Assembly (NCBI GenBank): GCA_947165305.1
Contig: CAMUZW010000006.1
Coordinates: 1-36,492, forward strand
From: an uncultured Bacteroidales bacterium
GTDB lineage: Bacteria > Bacteroidota > Bacteroidia > Bacteroidales > UBA932
DNA length: 36,492 nt
Reading direction: 5' to 3'
Positions 33,486-36,492 of the stretch are shown here, piece by piece. Positions within the stretch are counted from its first letter, which is position 1. Each line of letters begins with the position of its first letter. Both the position numbers and the translations under genes were made by a program. The notes under the pieces were generated by a model. It did not search any database and had not been told where the DNA came from. It saw only the letters and a list, made by a program, of their open reading frames with translations.

Positions 33486-34739
33486 ATGGCAAGCGAAATC
33501 CGTGACATCAATCTCTGGCCCGCCGGCGAACTCAAAATCGAGTGGGTACGGCGCCACATGCCCCTGCTGGACACCATCCAGAAGCAATTCCTCGAAACCC
33601 GGCCCTTCAAGGGCCTCAAGGTCGCCCTTTCCGTACACCTGGAGGCCAAGACGGCCCATCTTTGCGAGGTGCTCGCAACGGGCGGGGCCGAGATGTATGT
33701 GACCGGCAGCAATCCGCTTTCGACCCAGGATGACGTCGCGGCCGCCCTCGTGCACGAAGGCCTCAACGTATTCGCCCTTCACGGCGCGACGGAGGAGGAA
33801 TACATGCGCGGCATCCGCAGCGTCCTGGCCGTCGGGCCGAATGTCATCATCGACGACGGCGGCGATCTCGTGACCACCATCCACAACGAATATCCGCACC
33901 TGGTCCCGAACGTCATCGGCGGCTGCGAGGAGACGACCACCGGCATCCTGCGCCTCCAGGCGATGGACCGCGCAGGCAAACTCCGCTTCCCGATGATGCT
34001 GGTCAACGATGCGGCCTGCAAGCATTTCTTCGACAACCGCTACGGCACCGGGCAGAGCGTATGGGACGGTATCAACCGCACGACCAACCTGATCGTGGCC
34101 GGCAAGAATGTCGTCGTGGCCGGCTACGGCTGGTGCGGCAAAGGCGTCGCCATGCGGGCCAAGGGCCAGGGCGCCAAGGTCATCGTGACCGAGGTCGACC
34201 CCATCAAGGCGATGGAGGCCGTGATGGATGGATTCAGCGTGATGACCATGCGCCAGGCGGCCCCGCTGGGCGATATCTTCGTCACCGTCACGGGTTGCAA
34301 AGAAGTCATTTCAACGGAGGATTTTCTCGTGATGAAAGACGGCGCCATCTGCTGCAACGCCGGGCATTTCGACGTGGAAGTCTCGGTCGCGGCCCTCAAG
34401 AAACTGGCCGTAAAGGAGGCGCCCGCGCGGAATAACATCACGGCGTATACCCTCCCGGACGGGAAGATCATCTATATCATCGCGGAAGGCCGCCTCGTCA
34501 ACCTTGCGGCGGGAGATGGCCATCCGGCAGAGATCATGGACATGTCCTTCGCCATCCAGGCGCTGAGCGCGCAGTGGCTGGTAAAGAACAGGAGCACCCT
34601 CCCGGATGAACCCGGAAAGATGCTCCACAATGTTCCTCTGGAAACCGACCGCCGCGTCGCCGAACTCAAGCTCGCCGACTGGGGGATTGAGATCGATCAT
34701 CTCTCCCCCGAGCAGCAGGCGTATCTGTACGGAGCCTAA
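33486..34739 (+). CDS. ahcY: S-adenosylhomocysteine hydrolase, short form
   Basis: A 417-aa NAD-dependent enzyme that splits S-adenosylhomocysteine to adenosine and homocysteine, keeping methylation running. The ATG at 33486 is chosen because it follows the -10 element at a suitable distance and the upstream codons do not look coding. Motifs: LSVHLEAKTAHLCEVLATGG, DDGGDL, GCEETTTGILRLQAM, LVNDAACKHFFDNRYGTGQS, the NAD loop VVVAGYGWCGKG (about 209-220) and GHFDVEV. It lacks the roughly 40-residue insertion of the usual bacterial and eukaryotic form (about 430-475 aa), and the C-terminus ends LYGA without the KPDHYRY tail. It thus resembles short enzymes of archaea and Thermotoga. A related activity such as S-inosylhomocysteine hydrolysis cannot be excluded. 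Its stop overlaps that of the convergent gene. Confidence 0.93.
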   Translation: MASEIRDINLWPAGELKIEWVRRHMPLLDTIQKQFLETRPFKGLKVALSVHLEAKTAHLCEVLATGGAEMYVTGSNPLSTQDDVAAALVHEGLNVFALHGATEEEYMRGIRSVLAVGPNVIIDDGGDLVTTIHNEYPHLVPNVIGGCEETTTGILRLQAMDRAGKLRFPMMLVNDAACKHFFDNRYGTGQSVWDGINRTTNLIVAGKNVVVAGYGWCGKGVAMRAKGQGAKVIVTEVDPIKAMEAVMDGFSVMTMRQAAPLGDIFVTVTGCKEVISTEDFLVMKDGAICCNAGHFDVEVSVAALKKLAVKEAPARNNITAYTLPDGKIIYIIAEGRLVNLAAGDGHPAEIMDMSFAIQALSAQWLVKNRSTLPDEPGKMLHNVPLETDRRVAELKLADWGIEIDHLSPEQQAYLYGA

Positions 34740-36373
34740 AGGTCGTAATCGGCAAACTCGATGTCGTTCTTGGCGCGGGCCTTGAGCGCATCGTCTTCGC
34801 AGGCGGCCTTGAGGGCCTTCTTCATCGCGGATTCCTTGCCCTGGCGGGCGGCGATGATAGCCTTGAGATAATTGCCTTCGGGCGTATCGATCTTGTTGAG
34901 GATCGATGAGGCCTTGTCGAGGTTGTCGGTCAGCACGCAGGCGAGCGCCTCGTTGAAGGTGCCGGTGCCGTCCAGTTGCTTCAGCGCCTCGTCATAACGG
35001 CCTTCCAGAATGTTGACCGTACCGAGATTCTCTTTGTTCCCGGCCTTGTCGAAATATCCGGCAGCCTTCTCGTTCTCGCCTTTGCGGAGCGCCAGGACGC
35101 CCAGGGCATTGAGTACCTCGGGATCTTTCTGGTCGAGTTTGGAAAGGGCTTTCTCGGCCTGGGAGAGTTTGCCTTCATCCACGTAGAGGGCGGAGAGGTT
35201 ATAGGCGGCACGCTCGCTGTCGTATTTGGTGACGGCCTTCTTGTAGAGCGTCTCCTTCTTCTTGTTGTCGGTCGCGATGCTGGCTGCCTTGAGGAGGGCT
35301 TCCTCGTCGAGGACGTCCACATTCTCGTCAATCAGCTTCATGAGCTCTTCCTCGGTGTAGTTCTGGTACTCGATGTTGGCGATGAGGCGGGCGCGGCGGA
35401 GTTCCGGAAGGACTTCTCCCTTGAGCGAGGTGAAGACCTCGGACATGTTGCGGATCTCGCTTTCGCGGACGGCGGGGTCGCTGTACATCGAAAGGACGCG
35501 GAGAATGAGGTCCTTGTCCTGGATGTCGGATTCGGCGACGAGCTTCTGGAAGCCTTCCCAGTCCTCACCTACGCTCTTGAGCGTCGGGTCGGAGACGGAT
35601 GTGCCGCTGGTGATTTCCTCCCAGGCCTTGCCGGCAGAAGCGGAACGGTCGGCGGAGAGTTTGTTGTTGAGGTCCTCGGACCCTTCGGGGGAAGCGTAGG
35701 AGACGATCTCCGTCCCGGAAATCTTCTGACGCTCATCCTTGGCCGCCTCTTCGAGCATGGCCTTGAAGTCCTTGATGGACTGGGAAGAGAGTTCGGACTT
35801 CCGGACATCGGACTTGCCCACTTCGTACTTGATCTGGCCTTCGACTTTGGTGGTCACCACGGACTGATACTGGTCGCTCTTGTAGTTCACGGCACCGTCG
35901 CCCTTGGCGAGCATATAGGTCGTGTTGCAGCCGTCGGCCACCTTCTTGACCGGAAGCTTGACGGATTTGCCTTTGCCCTTTGCAACACCGCGCAGCTCCA
36001 GATGGCATTTCTCCATGCCCTCGGCATATTCGAAATGAATGTTGGCGTTGACGGTCTGGCCGTCGGAAGAGACGACGCGGTAGTTGTCCTTGACTTTCTC
36101 GCCCTGGTAAATGAGTTTCTTGGCAGAAGCCTCGCCGCCGTCATAGACGATGACGGGCGTAACTTCGAGGATAGCCTTCGGGTTGAAGTAATCGGCCGGA
36201 TAGGTGACCGTAACGACGGCATCGACATTGCCGCCGACGGCCTCCAGGATTTCCGGGTTGCAGGTCACCTTGACTTTCTCGGCCATTTCGGCCATCTTGT
36301 CAAGGGATGCGCAGGATGTCGCGGCTCCGGCGAGCAGCAGGGCCGACGCCAGGATGGTAAGGGTCTTTTTCAT
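34736..36373 (-). CDS. OmpA-like/TPR lipoprotein
   Basis: A 545-aa predicted lipoprotein (MKKTLTILASALLLAGAATS before Cys21). Residues about 35-200 are beta-rich and of no type I can name. Residues about 222-245 (TEIVSYASPEGSEDLNNKLS then ADRSAS) match the peptidoglycan-binding OmpA-like pattern of Bacteroidetes proteins. TPR-like helices cover about 375-520 (ERAAYNLSALYVDEGKLSQA, EVLNALGVLALRKGENEKAA). It is probably anchored in the outer membrane facing the periplasm and may link envelope and cell wall. I chose the ATG at 36373 over the longer in-frame reading because it starts the signal peptide. Its TAG (34738-34736) overlaps the ahcY TAA, so the two genes converge with no intergenic space. 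Confidence 0.85.
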   Translation of the reverse strand: MKKTLTILASALLLAGAATSCASLDKMAEMAEKVKVTCNPEILEAVGGNVDAVVTVTYPADYFNPKAILEVTPVIVYDGGEASAKKLIYQGEKVKDNYRVVSSDGQTVNANIHFEYAEGMEKCHLELRGVAKGKGKSVKLPVKKVADGCNTTYMLAKGDGAVNYKSDQYQSVVTTKVEGQIKYEVGKSDVRKSELSSQSIKDFKAMLEEAAKDERQKISGTEIVSYASPEGSEDLNNKLSADRSASAGKAWEEITSGTSVSDPTLKSVGEDWEGFQKLVAESDIQDKDLILRVLSMYSDPAVRESEIRNMSEVFTSLKGEVLPELRRARLIANIEYQNYTEEELMKLIDENVDVLDEEALLKAASIATDNKKKETLYKKAVTKYDSERAAYNLSALYVDEGKLSQAEKALSKLDQKDPEVLNALGVLALRKGENEKAAGYFDKAGNKENLGTVNILEGRYDEALKQLDGTGTFNEALACVLTDNLDKASSILNKIDTPEGNYLKAIIAARQGKESAMKKALKAACEDDALKARAKNDIEFADYDL

Positions 36374-36424
36374 ATTTGTCAAAATTTCGATATTACCTTT
36401 ATTGCAATAAAGCATACTAATCTA

Positions 36425-36455
36425 CAAAGATAATCCATTTTGCCAACAAATCCAA
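36425..36455 (-). promoter_or_regulatory. Bacteroidetes-type promoter of the OmpA-like/TPR lipoprotein
   Basis: On the minus strand TTG (36455-36453), a 20-bp spacer and TATCTTTG (36432-36425) match the consensus closely. Transcription should start near 36420, giving a leader of about 47 nt. Nothing further was recognised in 36456-36492. Confidence 0.72.
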
Positions 36456-36492
36456 CCGCACCCCTGCCCAGCCCGCTCCTGCCCGATAGCCC

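Noticed and set aside
34976..36433. Plus-strand 485-codon frame opposite the OmpA-like lipoprotein
   Set aside because: The minus-strand gene has a lipoprotein signal, an OmpA-like motif, TPRs and a consensus promoter. The plus frame has none of these.

Overview
The window is a GC-rich Bacteroidales-type chromosome segment. The lineage call rests on a SusC/SusD pair, a one-protein hybrid two-component sensor, tandem S46 dipeptidyl-peptidases, many short-signal lipoproteins and several promoters of the Bacteroidetes form (TTG, about 20 bp, TAnnTTTG). The genus cannot be fixed from the sequence; an Alistipes-like or uncultured high-GC Bacteroidales would fit. No tRNA, rRNA, CRISPR array, transposase or integrase was seen.

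Left backbone (1-8349): the 3' part of an EF-G paralogue with a strong terminator, then a tight plus-strand operon of two S46 dipeptidyl-peptidases (both predicted DPP7-type), an Mrp/ApbC-family P-loop ATPase and an M24B Xaa-Pro aminopeptidase. The peptidases suggest peptide catabolism.

Accessory region (8444-33338): about 25 kb lying between two perfect 94-bp direct repeats (8350-8443 and 33339-33432). Its left end holds a minus-strand CotH-family lipoprotein preceded by a 48-aa peptide gene, then a remnant of the 5' end of ahcY. The rest is one long plus-strand polysaccharide-utilisation operon: lipoprotein A, hybrid sensor/regulator, SusC, SusD, a DUF5107-TPR protein, two sialidase-fold lipoproteins with a CBM9-like remnant between them, a DUF4886/SGNH lipoprotein, a 49-aa peptide, lipoprotein B and a secreted aldose 1-epimerase. 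Gaps are 0-20 bp or ATGA overlaps. The logic is glycan sensing, surface binding, debranching or deacylation, import, and mutarotation of a released sugar; the glycan cannot be named from sequence.

Right backbone (33433-36492): a short-form S-adenosylhomocysteine hydrolase gene, converging with overlapping stop codons on a minus-strand OmpA-like/TPR lipoprotein.

Most notable: the 94-bp repeat with its internal 25-mer/hairpin/25-mer structure, whose inner edges fall exactly on two stop codons; the truncated second ahcY start; a pair of unlisted small peptide genes, each just upstream of a lipoprotein with a fimbrillin-like N-terminus and a strong Shine-Dalgarno; an unnamed C-terminal domain shared by three proteins of the locus; and a half CBM9-like domain kept in frame behind an amber stop.
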